DNA of 64,000 bases from Acridotheres tristis. Taxonomy: Eukaryota; Chordata; Aves; Passeriformes; Sturnidae. Of this stretch, positions 24,031-37,600 are shown one piece after another. Every line of letters begins with the position of its first letter. Position 1 is the stretch's first letter. The notes beneath the pieces were generated by a model. The model was given only the letters and a program-made list of their open reading frames with translations. It had not been told where the DNA came from and searched no databases. Both the position numbers and the translations under genes were made by a program. Location: the NCBI GenBank assembly GCA_037013685.1, contig CM072919.1, positions 48,938,616-49,002,615 of the forward strand, read 5' to 3'.

Positions 24031-25379
24031 GGTTTATTTTGCATTAGAATTCCTGCCTCATACCACCCTTTTTATCTTACAGGTTTGCACGTGTACATCT
24101 TCTCTCTGTGATGTAGGTGAATGTCTTCTTTAAAGATTAGGCTATTTCTTTTTCTTTTCCTCTTCTTGTCAGGAAACTCTGAAATCCTGAATTTTATGTC
24201 CAACTTTGAAATTGATGATGTCAGGCCAAGTTCAAACTGAGCAATATGTATGAGCATGTGATTCATTTAAGGATGATTTGCCAAGTCATGACCATCAAAG
24301 CTGTGTTTTAGAGACTTAACATTGAAATTTTGCCAAGAAAAACAACTTCGTGAGCTTTTATTACTATCTGTTCCTAAAGGTGGAATGATGATTCCATGGA
24401 TCTTACCTCTAAGATCCTCTTCTAATCATCTTGACTTTGCTTATTGCTGCCACAGGCCTTACACTGCGAAAAAAGATGAAGCAGAGGTGGCACCTGCTTT
24501 TCAGATATATAGCAGATCAGACTAATCAATTCTCTTTCAAAGAAGGATATTCTCTGAAATGTGGAAGTCTGGTACATGGAACAGCTCTCGTGACTAATTA
24601 GCTCTTTTTTTTTTTTTAACCCCACATTACAATATGCAATATTTTTTCTGAACAGTCTGTAGAAAACAGGCATATTCCTGTCCTGCTCTAGCAACAGAAT
24701 TCTGCATTATGTATGAGCCTCATTCCCACCCTGCTTACATTACTCTTACACTTTTCAAAATTCAAAGAACTATACAGAGTTCAGTTATTTAAACATGTGG
24801 TGGTTACATGAAAATGAACAAAATCTGATCACAACAAGAGAAGACACAAATTTATACACCCTCTTCCCACCAATATCTAAACAGATCTCAACATCATACT
24901 TGCATTCTTAGTGAAAATGAGCGTCTGTCAAAATGCTGAAATGCAAAGGAGCTTCGAGGAAAAGGCAATGAGGTGAAGAATCTGGGCACTTAGTCCTGTG
25001 GCAGTCCTGTTTCAAGGCATAAGCCTGGACACAAGAACTCCTGTAGGACTACCTGTTGTGAAACCAAGCCTTCCATCAGTCTCTGAGGGCCTCCTTGATG
25101 ACTCTGAGGGCTCATGGGTATGTAGGTGGTCTCTCAGGGTGAAACAGTAAAGGATGCCCTGGATGAGCCAAGGTCTTTATAGCTCAGTCTGACATCACTG
25201 TGTCCTTCCAGAACAAAACTTGCATTTTTTTCAAAATTATTCCCCTGCTTAGATATTTTCCTTCACAGAGCATTTCAAATTTTCTACTCAGTGCTCCAAA
25301 GCATACTAATTATCCAGGGTGTTTAAGTTTTAGACTGGATAATAAGATTTTGAAATAGTGATGTGTTAACTATTGCCTT
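24031..25379. other. Unique sequence, no gene seen
   Basis: No exon, RNA gene or confident transposon seen. The stretch at about 25000-25200 is somewhat GC-richer and could be an unrecognised LTR piece. Confidence 0.45.
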
Positions 25380-25560
25380 TGTAATGGTTTTGGCAGCAAA
25401 GCCAGGGAGTTAAGATACCAAGATCAAGTCTGAGGGGCAAAGAAAAAGCAAGGAATGCAATGTTTATTCTTTTGATATATCAAATCAACCCTATCATTGC
25501 ATGTTTAGTTCAACTCAACTTCATGCCCACCCTTCTTCCAATAATATATAGGAACTGCAG
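25380..25560 (-). mobile_element. Probable antisense LTR end (ERVK-like)
   Basis: The boundary TGTAATGGTTTTGGCAGC at 25380 resembles the TGCAGTGGTTTTGG terminus of the antisense LTR at 14652. Read on the minus strand the segment gives an AATAAA signal (25468-25463), then about 80 bases of U5-like sequence that would end in CCAAAACCATTACA. I could not locate the opposite LTR end or a matching target duplication near 25379 (TGCCTT), so the extent, and whether it reaches beyond 25908, are open. Confidence 0.45.
25463..25468 (-). terminator. AATAAA polyadenylation signal (minus strand)
   Basis: A canonical hexamer on the minus strand, about 100 bases downstream of a 113-codon ATG frame (25908 to 25567) and about 85 bases before the LTR-like end. 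It fits the R region of an antisense LTR. Confidence 0.4.
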
Positions 25561-28500
25561 AGACTGTTACAATTCAGAGAATTCTCTGTTAATCAGAGAA
25601 TAAGACAGTTCAAAGCCAACAATATGGGGATGAAAAATACACAAGGAATCATAGCTATGTTCTTTGGTGTAGTTTTCAGGTAGGTATGCGGTCACTCTGC
25701 CCAGTTTGAGTGACTTGGACTCAAGCTCTCTCCCATCTGGGAGACACATTGCTGAACCCTGACACTGAGCATCATCTCTCACCCCTCTGATTTTACAAGA
25801 CTGATGCTGATCCTCAGATTTCCAATCACATAATACAGCTTGTGCCTCCTTGTCTGTCTTCACATCCTCTCCTTTCTCACAAGTGTATTCTGCAAAAGAA
25901 CCCGCCATTCTTCCTGCTGAAGAGATAGTTATTGCTCTGTGCTTTTTTCCTCCTTTTAGAAACCTCCATTACCTGTAATGCAGTCCATTGTGCTGGAACC
26001 AGCTGCTCCTTGCAAACGGATGAAGCAAAGATTTATTATCATCATGGAAATTAGAAAATGGACTAATGGAAACATTAATGTCCTCCTCTCAACAACCAAA
26101 TGAATGGTAGATCAATGCACTATATTAATATATTGGAAATGATTTAAGATAATAAAAACATTAAGTCTCAGATACTAGATGGGAAGAAAGCAAGCAAGAC
26201 AAGGACAACACTCTAACACTCTTCTGCACCTATGAAAAAAAACCACACCATATTTTAGGATATATTTCCTGTCTAGCATTTTGATATCTTTAAAGAGATA
26301 ATATTGAAAAACTGCTCTGTATCCTTCCATAATAGAATCTAATTTTGATATGAAACAGTCTGTCTCCCTAAAAAGCAGACCTTATTGCAGGTAACAATCA
26401 ATAAATTCGTTGTATTCCACAGGTAAAATAATAGTAATACTCAGAGTTTGCAGAAAATAATTGTTACTTTTTAAATGTCAATGACTTTGTTTTCAGCTTG
26501 TGTATAACATTGTAAAAAGAAATTACTAAATGTGATATAACAGTTGCAGTACTCACATGCATTCTACATAAACCTCAAAGGAAATCCTCAAAGAAGAAAA
26601 GAAGAAAATTAAAAAGGAAAATAACTGCACAAGTACTTTATATTAACCTGGCATCATACATAAAAATAATATAATATCGGAAAGTGAATTACTCTTAAGC
26701 TTTAGGGAATAATTGCATTTTTTATGTGGTCACAATTCTTGGAAAATATTAGAATCCTTAGGATTCATGAATTTTTCCTTCTCAGCTAAAACTTTTCAAA
26801 GGTCAATCCATTCTCATCTTCCGGACTTAATCAAAATTCCTCAATAAATTTCTGTTAAATTGCTTTGTGTTGTTACTAGTGGGAGCATTTACGAAAGCCT
26901 GATGATTTGAACTACCACAAATCCCATAAATGTGAGGTCAGAAAGGTTACAGCATGGCACTTCAGTGAAGAAATGAAAACAAACCATAAATTATCTCTAC
27001 CAGAAGGACAGCATGTTCAGCCAGATGTCACAGGCTTTGTCTTTTGATTGCTCACTGCTCTCCAGCAGTCTATCACGTTGCTTGGTTTTAATCATGTGTA
27101 ATAGGTCACTGTGATCAGGAGAATTCAGGACTCACATGTACATATTTAACATGCCAAGCTACAGCTGGGTAGCTGGGGGAATTCTAATAGGGTGGATACA
27201 ATAAAATATGTTGCTGACTTTATTTTTTCTAGTTGCAACTAGTAGAGAAAAATGTGGAAAAAATATCTATGGTTCGCTTAATTTGGAATGAGGTTGTTGA
27301 CACAGAGTGACCAAAATAATCTTGTCTAATAGCTTTCTTAGTGCAAGAAAAAAAAAAAAATGAAGCCAGCAAATTTTAGAAGTTGTTTCTTATTATTGCT
27401 AGAATTTATAAAAAAACACAATGGGGAGGATCCTGTATAAAGGAGTCAATGTCACACCATTATGATGGGTACTAATTTATTTCATAATAAGGTTGGATGC
27501 TATAAGTGCTTTCATTGCTGTTAAATCATACTTCAGTATAGCTAAGTCTGCCATTAAAATCATGTATTACTGACAGAGGCAATATTTATTTAATTTAATT
27601 TTATAGCACATATTTCAAGCAGGACAAGAAGAAATACAGTCTGACCTACCCCACGGCCAGGAAGTTTATTAGCATTGTCAAAGAGAGTCAGAATCAAACT
27701 GTACCCATTAACACCAACCCCACTGGTATTATGGGATGTTTTATACTAAGAGAGGATAGACAAAGAACAGAAAAGACACGGAACTCTTCTGGTCCACGGA
27801 AAGCATAGTGATATCAAGAAGAGAGAGAACTTAAAAGGTGCAGTAGAGAATCTGGACTATGTGGGTCATGCCCTGTTGAGGAGGTTAATTCTGGTTCAAG
27901 GAGAATGGATAAAAAGCTTGGAAGAAAGAAGAAAAAACCCCAAAGATTTAAGTAAACATGTAGTGAGAAGAAGAGATCAAGAGGCTAAAGATGCCTTTCA
28001 TCTCTGGGTCTTTGGTTCAAATCCAAATTAAAGCAAGTGTGACAAAAATTATATTGGCATCAGATGCTGGCTTCTACAAATCAGGAATGTGGCCCATGTC
28101 AAGATGCTGTCAGAGAGGTACTGCTGCAGCCACCATTAACCAGTCTATGCTTGCATGCTGCCTTTCAAAGGAATGCAAGACCCAAATGATATGAGCAAAG
28201 AGAAATCTTTTAGAGCTGAGAGTAGTTTCTCTTGTGGAGTTGGGATATCCTATCTGAACAGAATTGGGAAAATTTGCAGTGCTGCCTGTGCTTCTTACTC
28301 CTTGAACAGATGATTTTCGAGGCTCTCAAAATGCCAGCTTCTGCAATGGTGAAAAAAAGACAAATCAAAGTGAATCACTGAATATTATCACAGAGGAATG
28401 GCAAGATGAAGTTAAATTGGAAATGAAACGAGCACAGCAAGACTGAACTAGGTAATCACCTAGTGTGTGTTGCTCTGACAGCAAGGAAAAAAAAAGGCAC

Positions 28501-31500
28501 TGGAATGCTCATACATGCTGGAGAACTTGCAGAATGTGAAGCCAAGTGCTGTAAGATGGATCTGTGACAATTACATGCAATCACAAGGCAACACTGCCTT
28601 CTTGACTGTGGATCCAGATGTCTGAGTGTTTTATGTATATTTACTCCCTTTTTAAAAAATGTCACTATTGGCTAATTTCAAAAAATAAAGCAAGATTATC
28701 TAGTCCTGACCAGAATATTGTAGGCAAAAATAAGACAGGAAGGATTATTACTGGGGGAAATGAGATCCTGAAGGAAAAACTATGGATCAGTGCCAGCAAC
28801 TCTCATAAAAGAACCAATTTAAAAGCTGGAGGTTAAAAAGGACCAGCCTACTAGCAATTCAGTCAGGATTTAAGTTACAGTCATGCAAGTTCTGGACTTT
28901 AACTGTCAAAAAAAGACTTGTTGATGCAGGTTAGAGGAAGTGAAATAAGAGTGTCGATTGTGTTTCACATCTTTACTTAGACATGTGAGGACAGATTTAT
29001 AAAGGTATGTAGGTACCTGAGGAATCTGATAAGGGCCTCCTCTGAAAACACACAAGGGCCAAACCCACAGAAATTAATTAGATGTTGACACTCAATTAAG
29101 ATTTTTTAATTTTACTAGAGATAGGTAAATACTAAATATTTCCAAGGATCTGGGGGTACATTAACATCTGTGCCACCTAAACATCTTCCAAAACCTGGAC
29201 TGCACTGGATAATTTCTGCTTACAAATACCAATTTGCAGTCTCAGTTCCTGCTCACATCTCTGTAATTTGCTTTCTGTGAACAAAGAGCTCCACATCATT
29301 GTTTTCTCCATTTGCACAGTACTGGAGCTAATTTCCCTCTCTGAATTATTTCTCTATCTGCTTTCCCTCTTCTCTCTGTATATCTCTGTACAGTCCTTGG
29401 GGATGTGAGAGGGGTAGAGTACAGTGCTGGTGGCTGGCAATATCTTGCCCTCAAAACAGGACTAGCCCAAGCTGCACCATGTTCTCAAGAGAAGCAGGGT
29501 GAAGAAAAATATCCTGGGAGAAAGAGCAGGCAGGATCCTGGCAGAGCTTGCCTGTTGCCTGGGCTGGGTGCCAGAAACTTTGTGCTAGAGTTTCTCTCCA
29601 CTTCTTCAGGGGCTTCCTTGATAAAGGAGGACCTGCAGCCTAGCATTAAATACCTGAGCGCCTTTTCCCCGTTGTGAACTAGAGATCACAAAACAAGGCA
29701 AAGTAATGTGGGGCACTTAACCCAAATGAATAGCACAGTCTTGCCAGTTATAGCTTCAGAGGATTTAGCACAACAAAAGGGTGGTTTTATGTTAATAGAA
29801 TAAAAGATCCTTTCAGTCATATTTCTGTGATTTATACTATCAAAATACCAAAGAAATCCCTTCTTTTGTTCCTTTGACGTATACTGTGTTTCTGAGCTTT
29901 ACCATGCTCTTTAAAAACAAGAAAAAGACATCCAAATTAAACTCATTATCTCAATATCTTTTCTAATAGATGTTTTTCTGTGTGTTTAGGTATACAAAAT
30001 CGCATGTTTATACCATGTGTATATGCCTTTTACATACTATCAGAAAAAACTGTAATTCACAAAGTCCTACTGAGGTGTGTAAGCTATTTGCCTTCTAGAA
30101 ATGACTATCTGGGTAAAAACGTGTCAAGAGCTAGTAGCTATGAAGTCAGGCCTTCTGAAAATGCTGTAGATGAAGAACCATGGTTATGCTCAGTCTTTAC
30201 ATTAGAGGCTTATGTCAACTCCCTCTGGTTTTGGAAAGCTGAATACCTTTGGGTAAAAGGAATGATCCATTTGCCCATAGCTCCATCAGACACTGCAGAA
30301 GACCACTCTAACACATTCTGAACATTTAATGTCCCTCTCTGTGTATCTTACATTCTGAAAGCTGATGCTAAGCCTTCCGATGCTCCAGGCAAATCATCAA
30401 ATATCTGTTCTCCCCACAGGCACCCAGATAAAAATAGTCATGGATTGCTTTGTTGATCCTGCTGTGTGGCTGCCTTGGAGATAAAACAGTTTATGCAGAT
30501 TCAGAAGTGATTTTGTTCTAAGCTCCTAAAACATAGGAGGTTTTTGTTTGTTTGACCAGAACAAACCAGAATCAAATGAGAAGTTAGAATAAAAATTAAG
30601 ATAGTTTTTTCAAACCATTATGTCAATCTATATAGTGACACAATGCCTTAGGGAGTTGGAGACAAGCACCTTGAGGTACCACTCTGCTCACTCTGCTTGA
30701 AGTCAAAGACACTTCCACTTTTCACTTTACCTTGGAAGTACCTAGCAATTTTCTTCCACATAAAAATTCAGCCAGCCTCACCAAACACAGCTGCAGCTTT
30801 ATTTTACAGCTTTTCCTGTGAAGTGCTGGCTACTCATTTACTGAGGTAGGGTATTTCTGCTGTGTTGTATTAGACCACTTACTAGGCCAGTTGTCTTATG
30901 ATGCTTACAGTTTGCAGAGTTTACCACTAACTATTGAAAAGACTATCAGAAAAAAATGAGACCACTTTCTTGCCCTGCCCCTTTGTCATAGATCCCACCA
31001 GGCATTAAAAACACCCTAAAATCAACCAGCTCCTAATCTAGCTGAGGCCCTTGAGTACTTATTTGTTTAAATATGAATGTTTTCAGAACTCGTCTATATC
31101 AGCTATCGTTGACTGAGGTTGAGAGGAAGGTAGGCAGACAGTGATTTACACTGAAATCATAATTTCTTCCAATATCTGAAAGAGATGCTGACTGAGCTAT
31201 CATCCAGCTATTTTCTTACCTGACAAATATAGTACTATATTTTTAAGTACAGGATGGATGCAGAACCTGGGATTATTAAGTTGAACAACTGAGCTCACTT
31301 TGTGGATCTGTGTAAACCTCTATTCCTCTAATTATGAATCTGCTCACCAGGAGGCAGTTGTCGGCTTTGTCTTACCTGCAAATCCCAAAATGTGTGAGTT
31401 TTTTGGTGCATGCTGGTTCAGTACAGCTGGCACAGAACAGATGGCACGAGGGAATCCCTAGTCAGAGGACGCATATGTGCTCATCCCCAAAGTCAAATCC

Positions 31501-32983
31501 ATGTTGTTATAAACCAGGGAGTTGCCAGGCAGAGCCTGTGAAGACGTCCACAAGGTGCCAAGAGAAACTAGACTACTGCTACTGACTAACCTCGCCTTTT
31601 TTCCTGTGGCCTAAGGGATGCTGCAATTTATTGGCTGTACTGACTCATTAGAGGTTTGCTCTCAATTCTGCCATTGTTAACTGCAGCTAAAAGTATCAAA
31701 AACTAAATACTGAGGGACAGCACAGCAGGCAGCTTTTAGCTCTTGGCTATTTTACAACATCTAGGAACAAACCTCTGCAGGAAGCTGAAGGGTGAGAATT
31801 AAATTTGGAACATACCTTACAGGAAAGGTAATTTGACTTGCTTGCAAAGAAGTACCTAAATAGAGGGATTTCCCATTCACAAAGAGCCAAAGACATTCAA
31901 AACTTAAAATTTACACAGAAACCCAGGTCACTGCATATAACCAGGAAGCAGGTGCTAGTTTTAAGCAAACCTCAGGGCTTGTTTAATTGAAGCACATCTG
32001 GTCTTTAAAAGTCAGCCCAGGTGTTTGCATTTTAATTGCACAAATCTATCCTGCTGCCCCATGTTATACCCTGGAAAAGTCAGAAGTCAACTCTGAGATA
32101 GCTGTGCTATTAATACAGGTGTTGCTAGTTGATCACATGCTGGTCATGAAATAACAAGTTCAGAACTATGCCATTGCCTCTGTTTATTCTTGTAGTTCTT
32201 TGTCATATTTAAATTCAGAAAGATACTCTTGTTAATTAATTTTCTACAGTTTTATGGTTTCCTTTGACTTTATAGTGCAGCAATATCTGCTGTGATCATA
32301 ATTTTGTTCTATGGCTTGGCAAAATGAGTGTCATTGATTTTTAGAGAGTTTGTGAAAATTCTTCGGCTGTTTCGATCACTTTGTGGACTAAGCTGGAAAA
32401 CATGAGAGAAGAAGAAAAGTATCTTTAAATGCAAACATTTTTGATAGCATGTTGGGAAATCATAGAAGTGAAGAGTCATGATTTATTTGCTGAAAATTGT
32501 TAAACAGTCCTAAAAATAATGAAAGATAGATACATTAAATAAAATCCAGTGATGAGCAGTGAAGCTGATAATGGAACTAAATTTCCTTGGATTAAGATAA
32601 AAATATTCACTGAAACTATTTGAACCATTACTAGGTACTTGGGAAAGAAAAGTGTCTGTCTAAAGAATCATTTGGAAAGGAGCAAAGCAGGTATTTGTAG
32701 GGAACACAGGAACCCAAAAAAATTGAAGGCTGGAAATAAAAGAAAAAGTTGATAGCTGTTTTAGTCAGAAGGATACCTGCATGCTGCCAAAGACTCTAAC
32801 CTAAGAACCTAGGATAATAGTAAAAAAACCTCAAATAGTTTATGGATCAAAAAAAATCCACAGCAATGAGGCATGGATTTTCTGTGGATGCTTTAGTAAG
32901 GTGACTAGGGAGTGTGGAGTTATAAATTATCTACAAAGTTAGGGTATCAATATTAGGCTGCACTTTGTGTGTTTGAAATGTTA
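25561..32983. other. Unique sequence, no confirmed gene
   Basis: AT-rich DNA. It contains an ATG-initiated 113-codon frame on the minus strand (25567-25908) of unknown nature, probably part of the LTR-like element. Overlapping small hairpins occur at 25575-25600, and a 7-bp-stem hairpin (ACTAGGT-AATC-ACCTAGT) lies at 28447-28464. No exon or transposon was recognised in the rest. The stretch near 29405-29680 is GC-richer without a recognisable product. Confidence 0.45.
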
Positions 32984-33131
32984 GTGGGTTGTTTTGTTTG
33001 TTTTTGTTGTCGTTGGTTTTTTTTTGTTTTGTTTTGTTTTGGTTTTTTTGTTGTTGTTTTTTGGTTTTGGGGTTTTTTTTGTTTGGGGTTTTTTGGTTGT
33101 TTTTTTGGTTTTTTTTTTTCCCTTTCAAGGT
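32984..33131. repeat. (TTTTG)n-like GT/T-rich low-complexity tract
   Basis: About 150 bases almost entirely of T and G on the plus strand, with local TTTTG units and long T runs. The open frames of phenylalanine/cysteine or lysine/asparagine that cross it are composition artefacts. Confidence 0.9.
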
Positions 33132-34588
33132 TTTGTTTGTCAGGGGGCAGGGGAATTGTAAGATAATTTTTTTATAAGTTCCAGCTCCTGAGCTAGCCTT
33201 CTGATTGCAACATATTTCTCGTAGTATCCTGTGCAGGTGGCATACTTGGAAATGAGCCGATTTAATAACTGAGGGATTTAAATCAGATTTAGAGATAAAA
33301 ATAAGGATAAATTAAGTTAGGTATATTTCCTTCCTGTCTTTATCTATGTAACACTTCACTATAGAAAAAATTATGGAGAAATGAGACATTTTCAGATGAG
33401 AGTAAAACATTCAACAGATATAGCAATAAGTGAGGAGGGAACATGTTTTTAAAAATTTACTTTTAAAAAATATATTCTCTTTTAAACCTGTCCTCTGCTG
33501 AGAAGGAAGACCAAGTGAAGGAAAGGTTTCCTGTTGAATTTAGAGATGGCAGAATCATCCTGGAACAGTAAAAAATGCTTCTCATAGGAATGTAAATCAC
33601 TAAATGCATAAAACTAAAAAGGAGTCTAGCAAAATCAGATGATGTTGGAAGACAAATAAATACATTTTATGGCTGGGAGAAGACAGGGGCAGGATGAGAA
33701 ACTATGCTTATATGGGAAGTTTCATGCATCTGGAGAATGCCTGACAGGCATAGAGCAAAAAGAGGACTGTTTTAGCCATGGGGACCTCATTGTGAGGCTT
33801 TGAAAGCACGGCAGGCTTTTTGAAAAGAATAGAAGCTGAAGTCAGAACCAAATTTAGAACCGAATTTAGGTTATTCAGCACAGTTATCATCCCAGTGACA
33901 AATGTGAGAACTGAGCAAGCAGAAATACAATGGAAGGTATTTAAATTTGGATGGGTCTGAAAACAAAAGCTTGATGAGGTTCGTAAACGTCAAATGAACA
34001 GATGGAGCTGAGAATGAAACCAGCAGGGAGATAAGGCAGAGATTGCTATGTGCAGGGGTGGAAAACAGGAAACTCCAGTCCGTGGGTTACAGGGTGAGGA
34101 TGAGGGACGAAGGACTGCCAAGATAAGAGCTGAGACAAAGGCAGTGCTCAGGCTGCAAGGAAGAGCAGAGGTCAGCACAGTCAATTATGGGAAGAGACCC
34201 CCACTTGCAAATGCGGAGACCAGACAGATGGGTCAGGAATGGGGTATGCATGGGGTCCAACTCAGAGCCAGGGCTCAGGTGAGTTTCCCTGCTGATCCCT
34301 TTGGTGGTTTGTGTAGGGGACCATAGCCTTGCATCCCCAGGTTTCATCACCAGCCTGGGGAGGCCCATATGTCTCTGACAGGATGCTCCTGCCTTACACA
34401 CAACTGTTGCTGTGGGGTAGATTTATAAATGGCTGTGATGCCAGAGCTCCTGGAAAGTAAGAACAATTGCTGAGCTGTGTTTGCATTCAGGGTCTTGTGC
34501 AACACAGCTGTGTCCAGCTCCCCAGAGCCACATTGTGCCAGAAGCTGGATAATAAACAAACTTACATATTCTTGTCCTGGTGAAATGA
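33132..34588. other. Unique sequence with a GC-richer patch; candidate transcript end
   Basis: From about 34000 to 34560 the composition rises in G and C. A consensus splice donor, CAG|GTGAGT, sits at 34276-34284. An AATAAA signal at 34551-34556 is followed by GT-rich DNA, the usual arrangement of a vertebrate polyadenylation site. The frames in the patch (for example 34048-34326) have no recognised domain. This could be the last exon of a non-coding transcript or chance. Confidence 0.35.
34551..34556 (+). terminator. Candidate polyadenylation signal with GT-rich downstream region
   Basis: AATAAA lies about 35 to 140 bases upstream of a strongly GT-rich tract (34589-34697). The combination is the minimal signature of a cleavage and polyadenylation site. 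No upstream gene was identified to use it. Confidence 0.35.
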
Positions 34589-34697
34589 GTTGGGTGTTTT
34601 TTTGTGGGGGGGGTATTGGTTGTTGTTGGTTGGTTGGTTGGGTGGGTGGGTGAGTGTTTGGTTTGTTTTGGGGTTTTTGGGGTTTAGGGTTTTTTTA
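34589..34697. repeat. GT-rich simple repeat, (TTGG)n and GGGT runs
   Basis: The tract contains consecutive TTGG units and then GGGT units (34628-34650) with six G-tracts of two or three bases in 23 bases. A telomere-like patch (GGGGTTTTTGGGGTTTAGGG) follows near 34670-34689. On the G-rich strand it could form a G-quadruplex. Confidence 0.85.
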
Positions 34698-37600
34698 AGA
34701 GAAAAACAAGAAAAAAAAAAGTTGCAACTTAATTTTCTTTCAGGCCATGTGGTCCCCAACCCCATGCCCTTTATGACGGTCTCTCGATCTCTGGAGATTC
34801 AGCTTTAACTTTGTGCTGTCTACCATAAAAATTTAGCCTAATTGAATGCATATGCAATGCAATGAGCTGCTGGTATAGAATCCTCCCAGGGAAATGACAT
34901 CTTCACTGCAGGGCTGAGCTACCTCATAGTCCTGGTGAGCAGTCTGGTCTACCTTGATGATGCTTTCCAGTAACTCCTGTACAACAGAAGTGTGCTACAG
35001 GCACAGATGACTATTGGGGGTGGACACCTGTAATTTTCCTTCCTGTAGATTGCAGCAGGTTTCAATGGGATGTTCAGCAGCTCTCAAAACTAGGCTGAGT
35101 GCACAAGTGTTTGCTGTCTTCTCTCAGAGCATCAAACAGCAAGGGTTTGTTTATGTGGTTTTTTATTTTACAAGCAGACATACAATTTGTAGATCATATT
35201 TATTGGTTGGTTGGTTGATTTACTTTTACAGTCTGATTGACCATAGCACAAAAAGTAGATGAGACTACTGTTCCAAACTTTCATCTTTAGAAGATTCCTG
35301 CAAAATTTAAATTAATCCTCCATCTTCATATTAATTTTTTTACTTAGTTCTTTTTTATTGTGTTACAACTGCTTTGCTTGAAAATAATGTGGCCAAAGAA
35401 TAAGATGGTCCTGTATGTCTTTAGATTGTTTAACCAAGTTAAAGCACATTGACTATGAGCATAGTTGTTTGCAGTCTTTGGACACTGCCTAGGAATGAGT
35501 ACTTAATTCTCACTCAGCTTGTAAACTTCACTGTTATGCATTCTATGTCTTGGAGAATGGGATATGATTTTATGTGCCTCAAAACTCAGCAGGTAAAAAA
35601 TTAAGATACCACACTGATGAATGCCTTCATACAGTTACAACACTATGGCATGGTACTCAAAGCCATTTATTTTCTTCTCTTCTCCCTTTTTTTAAACATG
35701 AAATTGCAATTCTGACAAAATGCCTCTCTTTTAAATCACACACGTAAAGTACAGGAAAGTAAGACAGAAATAAAAAATGTGCTTAATGACCCCAAACAAT
35801 TTTGTGTTTAACTACTTTTTACACAGGCATGTTGCTTTTAAGTAGTGTATTAAGGCTTCTCTGACATTCTAGAATAATCACTATATATTGTGAAAAAAAA
35901 CTAAGGAAAAAAAGTTCTATAAAGAAAAATTGTTTTTTTGCATCCAGATAAAAAGCATGTGTAGATGAAGGCTGCTCCAGAGTTTCTATTTCACTATAAA
36001 TGGTTCTAGTCTAATACTTCACACTCCTTACACTCTTTTAAAACTGAATTAAAATTCAAATTAGGATTAACCACCCATTGAGTCTGGCACGACAATAGAA
36101 GTAGTCACTAACTTTTTCCTACATGTTATTAGCGGAGGGAATTTAGGTTAAAGAGTTTCATTACAAAAATATAATTTTAAATTCTCAACTACCTGCCTTT
36201 TTTCACTTTCCTCTCAATGACTGATGTTTTCACACACTGCTGTGGCCCAGGGTGATCTTTATTTAATAAATATTTTAAATAGTGAATGACAGACACACTG
36301 ATGAGCAAATGGAGAAGTGACACAGCAGGAAAAATAAATTAGTTTGGTTTGCTGAACTGGAGTCTAGTGCCAGGAGAAAAAAAGAAGCAATTTCTCATCT
36401 ATCAATCTTTCATCTTTAATCATTCAGTCAAAATAGTTAAAATTGGACAACAGCAACAAATATTCACAGATGTTTGCAATGTTTGTCTTCACATTTAAGA
36501 GGACCTTTTTCCTTCATTTATTTTGAATGGTATTTTGAATGGTTGCAGCAAAAGAATAAAAAAAAAAATTGAAGTTTGAATTATCAAACACAGAATTTAA
36601 TGGACTGAATAGTGGTTTTTATTCCAGCCAAAGTTTCAGATGTAATGTGTTAATGATGGCTGAATCATGCATGCTTCAGTCAACATTAAATACAACTACA
36701 TAAAATTACTGCTAATAAGCTTCAGAAGGAATTTAACCAGGTTAATCAGTCTTCACACATAGGTATATGCACATATAATATTAATAATGAGATTATAAAG
36801 GTAATTTCTCATACATATAAATATCTTCAGTAGCATTTGGTGCTGCAGCTGCAAAATATTTTGACATAGCCTGAAAATGTCATGAGATGGTCTGACAAAC
36901 TGCCTTATTTAAGCAATATTTTATTTATATTCAATGAAATCTAAATTTTTTTTAATAAATAAGAATTTTACCTTTGAGAAAAGTGCAGTGTATTATTTCC
37001 TCCAAACTGCAAGGAAACTGTGGCACTACTCTGTTAGTGAATGAACTGTTTATCTTAATCTGGGCAGTTATAAAGAAAGCACTGATGAGGATGTTGGCCT
37101 CCTGAAATGTGATTTAAGATCTCATCAGCGACTGCATGGATGTGTAAGTATAGGCCAAGCAGTAACTCAATATAAAGACAAGATGAAGATAATGGGATGA
37201 TTAAAACAGAAGTTTGACAGAGATTTACAAGGTTTTTTATATGTATTACTCATGACTTTCAACAGAATAGTGTTGTCATACTACATAATTTCTTACCTAG
37301 GTGTAAAAAAAGTGAACTTCTTTTGCACAACTGAAATTCCTAACTAGGAGCTTGGTCAATTAACAAGGAGTTTCCTCCCTTTGCAGTAGCAGATCTGCAT
37401 TTCTAAAACCATTCCCTCCTTTCTACTACTCTGCTACTTTCTTCTACTACATTTCTGCATTCCTTTTTAATTTCTTAACAGCTAATTCCCAGTGAGGGCA
37501 CATATAATGTAGATATAGAGGAAATTAGTATGAATTGCATAAGCTGTGACTGGCATCAATGAAATGGTGCAGATGGAGGGAGACTAAGTTTGTGCAGAAG

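Noticed and set aside
32931..33177. Phe/Cys-rich and Lys/Asn-rich frames
   Set aside because: Translation of the T/G-rich low-complexity tract.
34670..34692. Interstitial telomeric repeat
   Set aside because: Only one TTAGGG-like unit is present amid irregular GT-rich sequence, so it is not a telomeric array.
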